DNA of 64,000 nt. Origin: Epithemia pelagica (lineage: Eukaryota > Bacillariophyta > Bacillariophyceae > Surirellales > Surirellaceae). A model generated the notes under the pieces. That model saw only the letters and a program-made list of their open reading frames with translations. It had not been told where the DNA came from and ran no database searches. A program made the translations under genes and the position numbers. The stretch is from the NCBI GenBank assembly GCA_946965045.2, contig OX337230.1, positions 2,418,001 to 2,482,000 on the forward strand. Reading direction: 5' to 3'. Positions 1 through 10,483 of this stretch are shown piece after piece (position 1 is the first letter of the stretch; each line of letters starts with the position of its first letter).

Positions 1-1
1 C

Positions 2-178
2 ATCCCTGAAGACAATCAGAAGCCTTCGTCCCGTTTATCCACCCTGAGCGCCGCCTCCATACGTAGCCTCAAGAGTGCATCTTCCCGTGGAACTGCTGTA
101 GACAGCGATCTTTCGTTCGACTTTGCCGAGACTCAACAAGATGACGGTGAGTTCCTCTTCAACACCTATGGAAAATAA
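2..178 (+). CDS. C-terminal end of an unidentified protein (5' end outside window)
   Basis: An open frame enters from the left edge (frame 2) and runs 58 codons to a TAA at 176-178. The peptide is rich in Ser, Arg and Ala at first (RLSTLSAASIRSLKS) and then acidic, ending FNTYGK. No domain is recognisable in so short a tail. Codon use is like the genes further right, and the frame stops just before the non-coding tandem array begins, which supports a genuine gene end. It could also be an open frame by chance; a GTGAGT-like donor at about 147 leaves room for an alternative splice. Confidence 0.45.
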   Translation: MPEDNQKPSSRLSTLSAASIRSLKSASSRGTAVDSDLSFDFAETQQDDGEFLFNTYGK

Positions 179-257
179 ATGATAGTTAAGCCTGTCAAGT
201 ATAGTAATGACGATAAATATGGAAACATAAGCTTTAGAGTTGGATCATAGCGCGGCT

Positions 258-755
258 TCGTCCATTGGTCCAAAATCCTTGTGCTCCGTGGCACGACGAA
301 TGATTGTCCATGGATGATCGCCTCGATCATGAGGACCATGGCCCCTAAGCCGGATCTAAGACTTGTGTAACCTAACTTAGTCTCTATAGTAACGGGCAAA
401 AAAGTAGGACGTCCAGAGGGACCATTGTCGAATATTGGCATGGCATCGTCCATTGGTCCAAAATCCTTGTGCTCCGTGGCACGACAAATGATTGTCCATG
501 GATGATCGCCTCGATCATGAGGACCATGGCCCCTACGCCGGATCTGAGACTTGTATAACCTAACTTAATCTCTATAGTAACGGGCAAAAAAGTAGGACGT
601 CCGGAGGGACCATTGTCGAATATTGGCATGGCATCGTCCATTGGTCCAAAATCCTTGCGCTCCGTGGCACGACAAATGATTGTGTATGGATGATCGCCTC
701 GATCATGAGGACCATGGCCCCTACGCCGGATCTGAGACTTGTATAACCTAACTTA
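258..755. repeat. 188-bp tandem repeat, three copies
   Basis: The block beginning TCGTCCATTGGTCC recurs at 258, 446 and 634, a constant 188-bp period, with only scattered substitutions. Each unit contains GGATGATCGCCTCGATCATG, an imperfect palindrome, and ends in a segment with AACGGGCAAAAAAGTAGG. The third copy stops abruptly at 755, where a transposable element is inserted; its missing end resumes at 1573. Open frames inside the units are repeat artefacts, since the same frame recurs with each unit. Confidence 0.9.
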
Positions 756-1572
756 GGCTATCTCCACCCGAGCGCCGCTATGCTGACGTATTGGGGCTTT
801 CTGATTGGCCTCGCTATCCGGATAGCGGATTAGCGGAGCCAAAGGGAAATAAACTCCACGATCTCCGTTAAAAGAACGCCGCTATCTCGCGCTGCGCGTA
901 CGCATTGCGCATATGCCCTCTCTTGTTTCGGTTAAAAATTAAAAAGGGGTGCGACCGCGGAAGTTGCGGAATTCAAACAAGACAATCAACGAGAGCACAA
1001 AGCATAAACCAAAGATGGAGGACTCGTTGTTCTCCCTCTTCATTGTTGACTGTCATGGTGAATCATGTTGTTGTTCATGGCCAATGTAGATGTAGGCTGT
1101 AGGTTGTAGGTTGCAGTCCAATCTTCCTATTCCCTGTCCGATTTCCGATTGATTGTCTGATAATTGATAATCGAACTCATCAATAGTTTGAATGATGCAT
1201 TTGTTTGATTGTTGCATTCCTTCCGATCCGTGATCCTCGAATCATCTTGCTGTGCATGTGCATGGTTCTTGTCCCATTGTAGGAAGTAGGGAACACAACA
1301 ATGGAAAAAGAGATGGTAAGCAATCGTCACAATCAATACGTGCCATTGCCATGTTTTCGACATGAGAGATTCAAAGTTTCACTGTTGGCAACAGATATTA
1401 ATTTATTTATGCCGACGGTTATATTTTGCTCCGCTATCCGCTATTTTCCCCGCTATTCGGGGCCCCCAATAGCGGCAAAAATAGCGGATAGTGGAGCTGG
1501 TTAGCGGTTAGAGGAGATGGTGGAGTTCGATAGCGGTTTTGGGGCCTTTAGCGGGCCCGGGTGGAGATAGCC
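756..1572. mobile_element. PIF/Harbinger-like non-autonomous DNA transposon (MITE-like), 817 bp
   Basis: The 188-bp array is interrupted exactly here. The left end reads GGCTATCTCCACCCG and the right end is its exact reverse complement CGGGTGGAGATAGCC, a 15-bp perfect terminal inverted repeat that continues imperfectly. The array sequence CTTAGTCTC is restored if the insert and one copy of TTA (753-755 and 1573-1575) are removed, so the target site duplication is the 3-bp TTA. A TWA duplication and GG-starting termini are typical of PIF/Harbinger elements (family knowledge). Subterminal regions carry many short CCGCTATC / GATAGCGG repeats in both orientations, likely transposase-binding sites by analogy. 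No transposase frame is present, so it would need help in trans. Confidence 0.88.
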
Positions 1573-2170
1573 TTAGTCTCTATAGTAACGGGCAAAAAAG
1601 TAGGACGTCTGGAGCGGCCATATCCATGGAGCCGGGTCTCGTCATCCTTTGGTCGAAAACTTGTGTTGTGTGTGATGCGTCGATAAGAAGCGTCCATCGA
1701 TGGATGGCCTTTTCTCAATGGCCATATCACCGATGATCGATCTGATACCTCAGATCGCTAAAGTAGAGCCTAACATAAAAGACTACTAAGTAGGACGTCT
1801 GGAGCGGCCATATCCATGGAGCCGGGTCTCGTCATCCTTTGGTCGAAAACTCGTGTTGTGTGTGATGCGTCGAAAAGAAGCGTCCATCGATGGATGGCCT
1901 TTTCTCAATGGCCATATCACCGATGATCGATCTGATACCTCAGATCGCTAAAGTAGAGCCTAACATAAAAGACTACTAAGTAGGACGTCTGGAGCGGCCG
2001 TATTCATGGAGCTGACTTCGACGAATGAGTAGGCTAATCTCATGTGGTCCGTGCCACGTCGAAAAATCGACGCAATGGTGTGGAAGCTCGTTTGCATCCT
2101 ATGCTTGGGGATAGCCTATATGGGTCAATAGTGTTCTCATTTACACTAAGGTCGATAACATATTTTAACT
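1573..2170. repeat. 190-bp tandem repeat related to the 188-bp array
   Basis: TAGGACGTCTGGAGCGGCC recurs at 1601, 1791 and 1981, a 190-bp period. The first two units are nearly identical; the third drifts after about 60 bases. The start of each unit (AACGGGCAAAAAAGTAGGACGTC) is shared with the 188-bp array upstream, so the two are variants of one satellite-like family that was continuous before the Harbinger-like insertion. Confidence 0.85.
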
Positions 2171-2621
2171 TCATGGCAATTGGTCAAGTATTGGTGGAGA
2201 AACCGCATGGTGAATGTACCGGCCAACGGGCAATCTAGCGGCCAAATCGCAAAAAAAAAAATGACCCTACAATGATGAGAGAGAACTCGATGACGATGGC
2301 AGATATGGAAAAAGTGCCCGGTGGGGACCTAAAGCATTGTATGAAGATGATTTCTATCATCCCATTTCTATGGAGGTGCTATATTGAGCTAGTAATCGTT
2401 AAAGACCACCATGGTCATTTGGCCGCTAAAATGCAGGGTCTGGCCATATCACCCGTGAAGGCACTAGAATTTCGGTGCGGGGTGCGGGGGTGGCAAAGGG
2501 TCTAATTCTAATTTCAAAATTTTCTGTGAGGTGTTTTATTTCTGTGAGCCACCCCCCAAAATACTGTTAACCCTAGCCCTAACTCCTGTCCTCCCGCCGA
2601 CATATTTTTCATTTTAAAAAA
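2171..2621. other. Intergenic, no gene seen
   Basis: No convincing coding frame. A short telomere-like stretch (TTAACCCTAGCCCTAACTCC, about 2566-2585) holds only two degenerate CCCTAA units and is not treated as a telomere. The stretch just before 2622 is AT-rich (ATTTTTCATTTTAAAAAAATG) and forms the immediate leader of the next gene. Confidence 0.5.
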
Positions 2622-4523
2622 ATGACAATGAGAGATGAGAGAGCGTCGAACGATCGAGTTTTGTCCTTGACATCATCCTCTTCTTTCTCATCGTCCTTGG
2701 TGCAGCATAGAAGACCGCACAATGATGGTGGTTCGAGAAAGAGAGTGGATTCGTCGGTACGATTCACTTCCGAACCAAAGAACAACAAGCCACTGAGGGA
2801 TGGGTTCCACACGACAAAGACGACGACCAACACCAAAAAGAATCCAAGACCAAGGGGACGTAGATGGCGAATGGGACATGTATTCTTTGTGACCCTTTTA
2901 TTTGTCGTGGGTGGTGTTTTCTTGATTGTCTCGTGGTCTCTGGATCTGAAACAACCAGAACCACCTCGTCCTCCCGAGTCGGTCAAGGATATGGTGGACC
3001 GAATGATTCGTTTGTCGTCGTCGTCCTCCACCTCGTCCTTCCCTTCGAACCATGAAGAACCACGATCCGCCAACAAAAACAACAATGCATCCTGTGCTCT
3101 CTTATTTTATGGCTTGCCTCGCGCCTTTCGACGCATTGTCTTGCCCTCCATTGTTCGAAATATTCTCCTCCCCAACGCACGCTACCAGTGTGATGTCTAT
3201 GTGTATTTCCACGCCTTGACGCACGAAGACAGTGGTCGATCGGGACAGGGTGGATGTCTGGACCTCAATGCCGTTTATAGATTGCGATCGGCCGTTTCGT
3301 ACGTCATGGCACACCACCACCAACAATCTCCACCACCCAAGGGCGATCCATGGCCTCCCTCCAACAAGGACCAGAACATCACCGCGCCTCCCTCCACGCC
3401 ACGAGTGGTGATTGCGAACTTTACCAATGCGGACTTTGCCCAACAACAAGCAGCCGTCTTGCACAAGATACGGTCTACAGTAGACCCCACCACCAATTTG
3501 AGTCGCTATGTGCCTTGGATGGCTGGATTTACCTTGGAGACGGTGGACAATGTGATTCGCATGTACCATGCCATTCAAGGAGTTTGGGAGTTGATGATAA
3601 AAAGCACCAATCCCATCACCACAACAACGCCAGTAACATCGACAGACCAAGAACCACGACAAGGACGGGCGAGGACAAGGACACAGAAGCCCTACGATCG
3701 TGTAGCCATTTTTCGTATTGATGTCTTTTATGCGACACCTATTGATATTTTTCACTATGTCAACCTGTCTTTGCCAACTCATGAAACCACATCAACAACA
3801 CAACAATACGTGCAAGAGGAGCACCTCATGACAGTGGCTCCAGACTCCAATGCGACAACACCAGCAGTGACAAGGAAACGAATGTATGATGCGGACAATC
3901 GCGTGGCCGTGGTACCGGGCTTTGCTCGATATCCGGTGAATGATCGAATGATGTATGGACCCTACGAGGCGATGGAAATATATGCCAGTCGTCGATTTGA
4001 CTTATTGGATCGATTTGTCCAGGAACATGGGCAAGGATTGCATCCCGAAACCTTTTTGGCCCAAGTCATTTTCCCCGAAATTCGTCGTCGCACGGTATCC
4101 TTAAGAGCAGACGTGTTAGTATCCAGTGGAGGGCCTCAAACCGTTTCTTCTTCTATATCTGAGAAAAACCATCACCAGAATGTCACTGACACAGCCTCTT
4201 CTCTTGGGCCACAAGAAGGAGCGAGTACTTTTATCGTTCATGAAGACGCGAGTATTTGTTTTGTTCGAGCACGTGCTGATGAGTCTGTATGGATCAACGA
4301 TTGCAAACTCGGAGAACCGTTACCGGGACTGCCTCGTCAAGTAGGCCACAACATTGTGCTAGAAACTTTGGATCACATGAAACAAACCCTGGGGGCGAGC
4401 CATTGTACCAGAAAAAAATTCAAAATACGTCTTTCGTCCAATATAACTTTCGGTGGTGTTGTTCGGGCAACCTGCCAAACCAACGATAAGACAAGTGTAG
4501 TGTCCTCCTGTTCTCCTCCTTGA
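2622..4523 (+). CDS. Type II single-pass membrane protein, putative Golgi glycosyltransferase-like (diatom family)
   Basis: A single-exon frame of 633 aa starting at ATG 2622. An N-terminal cytosolic tail of about 85 residues rich in Ser, Arg and Lys is followed by one hydrophobic helix (about 86-106) and then a Ser/Thr/Pro-rich stem, the layout of a Golgi type II enzyme. The lumenal part starts CALLFYGLPRAFRRIVLPS at about residue 158 and continues with YQCDVYVYFHALTHEDSGRS. A second conserved-looking block is AIFRIDVFYATPIDI, and a third is NDRMMYGPYEAMEIYASRRF. The RID and DVY segments could be metal or sugar-nucleotide sites, but no DxD motif is certain. Several NxS/T sites are present. 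The enzyme class is inferred from topology and general resemblance to diatom glycosyltransferase-like proteins, not from a diagnostic motif. Confidence 0.8.
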   Translation: MTMRDERASNDRVLSLTSSSSFSSSLVQHRRPHNDGGSRKRVDSSVRFTSEPKNNKPLRDGFHTTKTTTNTKKNPRPRGRRWRMGHVFFVTLLFVVGGVFLIVSWSLDLKQPEPPRPPESVKDMVDRMIRLSSSSSTSSFPSNHEEPRSANKNNNASCALLFYGLPRAFRRIVLPSIVRNILLPNARYQCDVYVYFHALTHEDSGRSGQGGCLDLNAVYRLRSAVSYVMAHHHQQSPPPKGDPWPPSNKDQNITAPPSTPRVVIANFTNADFAQQQAAVLHKIRSTVDPTTNLSRYVPWMAGFTLETVDNVIRMYHAIQGVWELMIKSTNPITTTTPVTSTDQEPRQGRARTRTQKPYDRVAIFRIDVFYATPIDIFHYVNLSLPTHETTSTTQQYVQEEHLMTVAPDSNATTPAVTRKRMYDADNRVAVVPGFARYPVNDRMMYGPYEAMEIYASRRFDLLDRFVQEHGQGLHPETFLAQVIFPEIRRRTVSLRADVLVSSGGPQTVSSSISEKNHHQNVTDTASSLGPQEGASTFIVHEDASICFVRARADESVWINDCKLGEPLPGLPRQVGHNIVLETLDHMKQTLGASHCTRKKFKIRLSSNITFGGVVRATCQTNDKTSVVSSCSPP

Positions 4524-4998
4524 CGAGTACTACACTGAACGAGTAAGCGCGCTGTCTCTGCAACTCGCTGGTACACCTTGTTCAAGAATGAATGATATCT
4601 TGCCTGCTCTGCACCACCTAAGGGCGTTCTTCCAGAGTGAGTGGACAAGTTTGAAGCAAAACTTGGAATTCTATGGCGTAGATGTTACACCCCTGTGCCG
4701 GAATCATTCGGAAGGCAGCAGCGTACTGCTCCCCCTGACATAATAACAACAAGCATTCTCCATGACATTGCGTGATGTCTAATGCACAATAGTTGGTCTA
4801 GCGTGTTTATACTACTGCTTACTAATGGTCATACAACAGCTTCTTTCTGCCTCTTTATTTCGCTATGGCCACAATGAGGGTCATGGCGCAATCTAGGAAA
4901 AGGGTGGTGCCATGTCGTCGTGGTGGATAGCAACCAATGGACAAGGCTGTCTGTAAGATAAAAGAAAATATGTACAGCATCAGGATCCTCAAGAAACC
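4524..4998. other. Intergenic between convergent genes
   Basis: Short 3' spacer between the membrane protein gene on the plus strand and the hydrolase gene on the minus strand. No coding frame, repeat or RNA gene recognised. Confidence 0.5.
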
Positions 4999-6608
4999 TC
5001 ATTGAGCTCGCTCAAGGATCCAGTTCATACAGTCTTGAAATACAACGTCGGCATTCTCATCCGGTTCTCCAAACAAGGAATGCCACATGCCTGGATACAA
5101 TTCGATACTCTTATCGGTGGATATGGATTCGTCATACAAGGCTTGCGAGAGCTGCGGATCCGTGACGGTATCGTCCAGTCCGTGCACTACCAAAAATGGA
5201 GCATCAAACTTGGACAGATTTGCCGAAATATGTTGCGACACGGCAATCAACTCACGAGCCGTGGCCAATCGCGGATTGCGACCAAAACACAAAGGCACTC
5301 GACTCGCCAACAAGAGCTTGGCTTCATCCTTGTGCGTCACCATGCGACCACTGGCCGGTGCAATGGGCAAGTAGCCCAACCACGATGTATTGTCATCGCC
5401 TGATGGCCCAATCAGCCATCGCAGTACATCAATCACCGGTTGTGGGGGAAGCATGTGATCACTAATTTTGCACATGGGACACAAGAACACAACGCCACGA
5501 ACCAAGTACGGAATCTTTTGATACAAGGAGTAGGCCACGGCGCCTCCCATAGATTCACCCATAACAAAGAGTGGTTGGTCGGGGAATCGGTCGTGTACAA
5601 TTTGTGCATATTCGGCAACATCATTCACAAGTTGATTGAAATCCGAAATCAGGCCCATTGGACCATCCGATAATCCGTGTCCTTCATATTCAATCGTACA
5701 GACGGCAAAACCCTGCATTACGAATCTTTGCATTTGAATCACTTTTTCAAAGGATACATTGTCCGTGTATCCGTGACAAAAGAACACCACAGCTTTGATT
5801 GGACCAGATTTTGGTTTCATAGTTATGGTATGTAACAGCATTCCTCTATATACGACGGTTCACACATGAGCAGAAAGATGTGAGTCGATACTATCAGTGC
5901 CATGGAACTCGTTCTTGAAGTTTTTCAGTCAAAACTCAAGGGGTGTGCTTACCGTTGGTTGGTCCAGTATGAGTCTTCTAGATCGACTCTATCCTGAAGG
6001 GAGCGATAACAATGTGGCAAGTCATCTTGTCGAAGAAACTCTGCAAACAGTTTCCTCCTTGTGGTAGGACAATCGTTGGTTCGGAACGAATATGGTATTA
6101 ACTTGGAAACCACATAGGCCACCAGCAAAATCAGGGGAGGCCATACAACAGACAAGACAAACAAGAAAAATCCAGCCACGAGGACGGTATTTTGTTCTAG
6201 CACCGGATTCGGTCGGTACGGTCTTCTCCATTCGCCATTGCTTATAGATGCAGCTTGACTTATGGTCGTTGTTGTTGTTGCCGTGACGGTTGTGCAGCGT
6301 ATTATTGGCTCCCATCCTTCATCTTCCGAGGCTTCCGAAGAATCATCGAACGAAAGTAGGGAGGTTTTCGCTGTTTCATCGGACCTCTTGATTACCACTC
6401 GCGAAGGAGGAACATCCACTGCACCATCCATAGATGTTTCGTCTGTTGTGGTTGTGTCTTGTCTGGGCAACATGGTGTTTTCTTCGATGAGATTCGTGTT
6501 TTCCTTTTTTTGTGCGACGATTGATGGCTTCTGTTCGGTCTCGCTCTCGCGTGTTCGGTGCAAACTAAGAGAGTCGCGCCACGTCTCAGCGTGTAACACA
6601 AGATTCAT
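4999..6608 (-). CDS. Membrane-anchored alpha/beta hydrolase (monoacylglycerol lipase-like, serine aminopeptidase S33 fold), two exons
   Basis: Two minus-strand frames are one gene. Exon 1 (6608-5953) ends at a GTAAGC donor and exon 2 (5845-4999) follows a TATATAG acceptor; the 107-bp intron restores phase, giving ...SYWTNQRGMLLHT..., the usual start of this hydrolase family. The product is 500 aa. Residues 1-130 are a Ser/Thr-rich cytosolic tail, about 141-171 a long hydrophobic membrane segment, and the rest the hydrolase. The oxyanion region is FFCHGYTDN, the nucleophile elbow is GESMGG (Ser about 317), and the acid and base lie in HGLDDTVTDP (Asp about 444) and MWHSLFGEP (His about 474), so the triad is complete. 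It probably cleaves monoacylglycerols or similar esters at a membrane surface. The first ATG at 6608 is used, but an internal Met (MLPRQD) is a possible alternative start. Confidence 0.88.
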
Positions 6609-7061
6609 GTTACAGTTCGAGAGAAAACAAAACTGATGCTACAGATGGGAATTGCCTTTTTTGTCGCCTGGATGACGAAGACACACAAAAAACAACGCAA
6701 AAGCAGCAAACCATTCCATCCACGCACCTCAACTCGACACACCTCGTTGCAACCACTGCAGTCACCATCCCCCACGACCCAGCGGAGAATGTTTCATGTC
6801 TCTGGAGTCCTGCTTGGCGATTGTGGAATGAGCGCTGGGGATAGTTTTTCACTCGCAAGAAGGGAATCGGAAGCGAACGCCATGCGCCATATGCGAGATG
6901 CGAGGTGCGAGTGGGCGTGATTTTGCGAATTCGAGATCCAGAAGCACGAGACAAAAAATGATACAATAGCGTCCTGTCCATAGTATGGTTAGCGCAAACT
7001 ATGACCATAATCACTCCTCCTAGGACAAGAACACATGGTTGAAATGAGGGCCCCGCCTCTA

Positions 7062-7430
7062 ATAGATCACTCACTCTTCGTCTTATCTCGACCAAGAACA
7101 TGGACAGAAGCGGCTTGAAGATTGAAAGTTGCATAATATATTTCACTCGCCATGGCCTACCGAACTGCCGTGACCCGTGACATATCATTGGGAGAGAGTC
7201 AAGATAGCAGCAGATCGATACAAACCCCTCAGGTTTGCCATACTACTCCAGCGATGAGGTTGTTTCAAATCATTATCGCAATAGATCACTCTTCGTCTTA
7301 TCTCGACCAGGAAAATGGACAGAAGCGGTGGGAAGATTAAAGGTTGCATAGGAGTAATATATTTCGCTCGCCATGGTCTACCGAGCTGCCGTGACCCCGT
7401 GACATATCATTGGGTGAGAGTCATGATAGG
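7062..7430. repeat. Direct duplication of about 150 bp, period about 219 bp
   Basis: AATAGATCACTC...CTTCGTCTTATCTCGACC and the following text through CCGTGACATATCATTGGG appear at about 7062-7210 and again at about 7280-7430 with small indels. Both copies include CTCGCCATGG(C/T)CTACCGA. No coding role is visible; it looks like a local tandem duplication of intergenic DNA. Confidence 0.75.
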
Positions 7431-8321
7431 CGCACCGGCGATCCAACAAGGCTCCAAACTCCATCTACTCATGACGAGTGCATGCCGATATTGGCCGCGG
7501 AGTCATATTGTAGATAAGCTCTACCTAGTAGCGGTAGAAAGACACTTTCGAACAATCAGAGAATTCACAAGTCTACGGCGGGATCCATCCTCATTGATAG
7601 CTGATCGTTTCCACTCAAGAGCGAAAGTGTATGATAGAGATGATAGTCCTACGAGTATTAGGTGTGCTTACCCACCGTCAAACAAAGTGTTCCGCCCCCA
7701 CTTCTCTTCTTATTTTGCCAATTGAATCTGGGGGAATCATATGGAGGGGTGAGCAGCACGCCATGCAAGGTTCGCCGGATGGGTGCATTTTCACAAATTC
7801 GAGTTGTCAGAATTTCAGTGCAGAATTCCGTTTGTTTGGGGAAAATTGAGAAAGTACGCAATGATACATCTGATACACGGATGCGATTCGAGTCGCCTGT
7901 GAGAAAAAAATGAAAGTGCGGCACCTGCACGAGAATTCGCAGGGCAGCAGGCCACACACTGCGGCGGAAAGACACCACCACCGTGCGCGCTGCAGCGGTG
8001 GGCCCACGTACGTAGGCGTCAACATTCGTCGCGACCAAGTACACAATAGGTATATAGTGGGATTCGCTTGCAGTAATTTCAGATTTGTGTGTTCTCTTCT
8101 TCGTCGTGTTGTCACATCATTTTTCTGCGACTGAAGGTTTCCCGAATGCTCGTGGGACACATGCTCGTCCTTCGTGTTGTTCTTGTTCCCACCCATCACA
8201 AATCCATCTCTCGAAATCAAACACTCAAAACCATCGCATCCAAAACAACAATCCCTTTGTCCAAGACGAAGTGAACATTGAGAGTGATTCGATCGCAAGA
8301 GGAGATCCCCTCTGCAACAAA

Positions 8322-8741
8322 TTAGTTTATCACTAAGTAAGTTTTGGCAGAATGCCTTGTTCCAACCTGCCTTTGCGGCATCGACGGAAAGATCCGATTC
8401 GTCCACGGTTTCAGATGTTCTTCCGAGTAAACGAAGGACGACACAATGCTTCTCGCACCCCAACCTGATGCTACCGTTCCATTAGCAACGTTGGTGACAA
8501 CTGTTTCTGGAACGGGAGCAATGGCCAAGACGAGAAGGATGGACCATGGGACATTGCCAGCTGATGCCAAACCACCCGACATGGACATGGCGGCGCGAAC
8601 CGGTTGTCTACGACGGATGGTCGGACGGACGAGATTCGATCGTTGCTCCGATTCTGTGATTGGATTCGCAACGCGACCACCACACAAATCTGGAACGCCG
8701 AATATTCCCCAGTTCGGATTTTGCAGATCTTGGCCAACCAC
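8322..8741 (-). CDS. Doubtful small open frame with one hydrophobic segment
   Basis: A 139-codon minus frame without an upstream ATG at its 5' limit; the first ATG in frame begins MSMSGGLASAG, about 88 residues from the stop. It contains a hydrophobic stretch (VPWSILLVLAIAPVPETVV) that could cross a membrane. A neighbouring frame carries protein-like text (SETVDESDLSVDAAKAGW) that may be a continuation after a short intron or frameshift, but no splice pair was convincing. No family was recognised. It could equally be non-coding. Confidence 0.2.
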   Translation of the reverse strand: MVGQDLQNPNWGIFGVPDLCGGRVANPITESEQRSNLVRPTIRRRQPVRAAMSMSGGLASAGNVPWSILLVLAIAPVPETVVTNVANGTVASGWGARSIVSSFVYSEEHLKPWTNRIFPSMPQRQVGTRHSAKTYLVIN

Positions 8742-9244
8742 GTTAGTTTATGCGGTGACAGCGGTACACATCACTGATTTTTCGCACGAAATTTGGGAGC
8801 GAACGCAGCGGGGAGAGAAAACACCTTCTCTCGTTTCGTTGAACCACAAGAATCGAATCGGATACACACCACAAATTGTTGTGCCTCTCAAACTTCTGAT
8901 CCCCAATTCAGCAAACACTCTAACCTTTCGGTGTCACTCCTCCCTTCTTGTACAGAGAGTTGTGGTTGAACTATTGTCGGACAACTTCGGTTCATATCCG
9001 TAGTCTTTGTCCTGTCTCTTGCATATCAGAATAATACCTGGAACTTATCACAGTGAGCAGTGACCACTGGTTAGATTGAGCCATCACGGGGAACAACATG
9101 CCTATTTCAGCTTAAGTGTTTGCCCAACGCGGCTTTCTTACTGCTGTTCTGTACATCAGGGCAGGTACTTTTTCCAAAAAGGCGGAATATTTACACAATT
9201 CTCAATAATCTACACACTCCAAAGTCTGCAAACACGAACGAAGT

Positions 9245-10483
9245 ATGGAAACACCTCGCGAAGTAAACACTGAAGGATTGGCCGTGGTGCACGTTCTTGC
9301 CACTGTTTTGGACCGATTATGTGTTGCAAATGTAGCAATGGCACAGGCTGACCCTGGGCAAGTGACAAAATTTCACGCCATGAAGGCTCCCGGAATCGGC
9401 ATTCTGCAATACCTCGAAAGGTTCGTATGACTGATTCGTTCGTTCCCCATTTCATGCCCTATGCACGTCTCTCACCGGATGTTATGAATGTGACTGCTCA
9501 GAATACACAAATATGCATCTTGTTCCAGTGAATGTTTTATTCTTGCCCTGATCTACGTTGACCGGTTGATTCAGAGAAACAATTTTCTTTTGACTGAATT
9601 GAATGTCCATCGGGTTGTGATTACTGCGATTCTTTTGGCAGCTAAATTCTTTGATGATGCTTACTACAATAATGCTTACTACGCGAAAGTGGGTGGTGTT
9701 TTGGTATCGGAAATGAATGGCCTGGAAGTGGATTTCTTGTTTCGAATAAATTTCTCCTTGCATGTGACACCGGAAGTGTTTGAGAAGTACCGAGCGGAAC
9801 TTTTATCTCAAGCGGCTTCCTGTGCTGTGGTCCCACAAATTCCGGCGCCTGTACAAACCATGCCTTGTACTCCTACTTCCATTACACCATCCCCTCCAAG
9901 TGAACCGGTTGTTTCTCCCGCTGTGGTCTACAGTCCACAAAATCTTGTGTGCAACCCACAGGCTCCCAATTTCACGGCAGCGACACTGGAGCAACAAAAG
10001 TCAATGGAGACGGACGCAATGGACATTCCGTATGGAACGTCTCAGTCTTGCTCTCAGATAAAGCCCTCTTCTGGTCCATCTCAAATGACATATGTCCCAC
10101 AACCCGCTGGAAAGGGGCCTGTTTGTGCGTCCGATGGTTCTACTTTTCCCATGCACTTTTCGGATGCTTTTACGCAAGTACAAAGCTCTCAGTCGTGTCC
10201 AACAACAGATGGTGGAATCTACTCGCACTGTGGCGTTACGACTGCTCCTACGACAACCGAGGCTCCTTCCTCCGCCCCTGTCATTATTACTCCTGGAATG
10301 GGTATGCACTATCCAATGGCGGCCAATCATCATGCAGCAGCTACCATGGCGGCTATGCTGGAACATCAATTATTTCCGATTCAAAATGCTCTGGTACACC
10401 ACAACCACCAGCAAGGTTATCCCATACAACCCAACCCCGATTCCAGAGGTGCTATGCTAGCAGCGGCTGCAGGAGCCCAATAA
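9245..10483 (+). CDS. P-type (PHO80-like) cyclin, two exons
   Basis: Exon 1 (9245-9420) starts [11 protein letters not shown] and ends ...ILQYLER at a GTTCGT donor; an 81-bp intron (9421-9501) ends CTCAG and exon 2 (9502-10483) continues [20 protein letters not shown]. The joined product is 385 aa. The cyclin box occupies about residues 30-165: the helix with LIYVDRLIQ, then [22 protein letters not shown], then the [18 protein letters not shown] segment, a pattern characteristic of PHO80/cyclin-P proteins. The C-terminal half is a Pro/Ser/Thr/Gln-rich tail without a domain. It should bind a Pho85-like or related cyclin-dependent kinase; such cyclins are expanded in diatoms and often tied to nutrient or silicon state (family knowledge). 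The donor is slightly non-consensus (GTTCGT), but phase and homology fit exactly. Confidence 0.9.

Larger units (their letters stand above)
6609..9244. other. 2.6-kb region without a firm gene
   Basis: Between the hydrolase 5' end and the cyclin gene. It holds a direct duplication (7062-7430) and one doubtful minus-strand frame (8322-8741), described separately. Other open frames lack ATG starts or overlap on both strands without protein-like composition. A TATATAG-like box at about 8050 followed by an A/C-rich stretch (8200-8270) resembles a plus-strand promoter and leader, but no matching coding frame was found. Confidence 0.4.

Noticed and set aside
258-755. CRISPR-like array
   Set aside because: The units are 188-bp contiguous tandem copies without unique spacers, in a eukaryotic context.
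2566-2585. Interstitial telomere repeat
   Set aside because: Only two degenerate CCCTAA units; too short to distinguish from chance.
8446-9003. Plus-strand 185-codon frame
   Set aside because: Overlaps better-looking minus-strand text, changes composition halfway, and has no recognisable domain.
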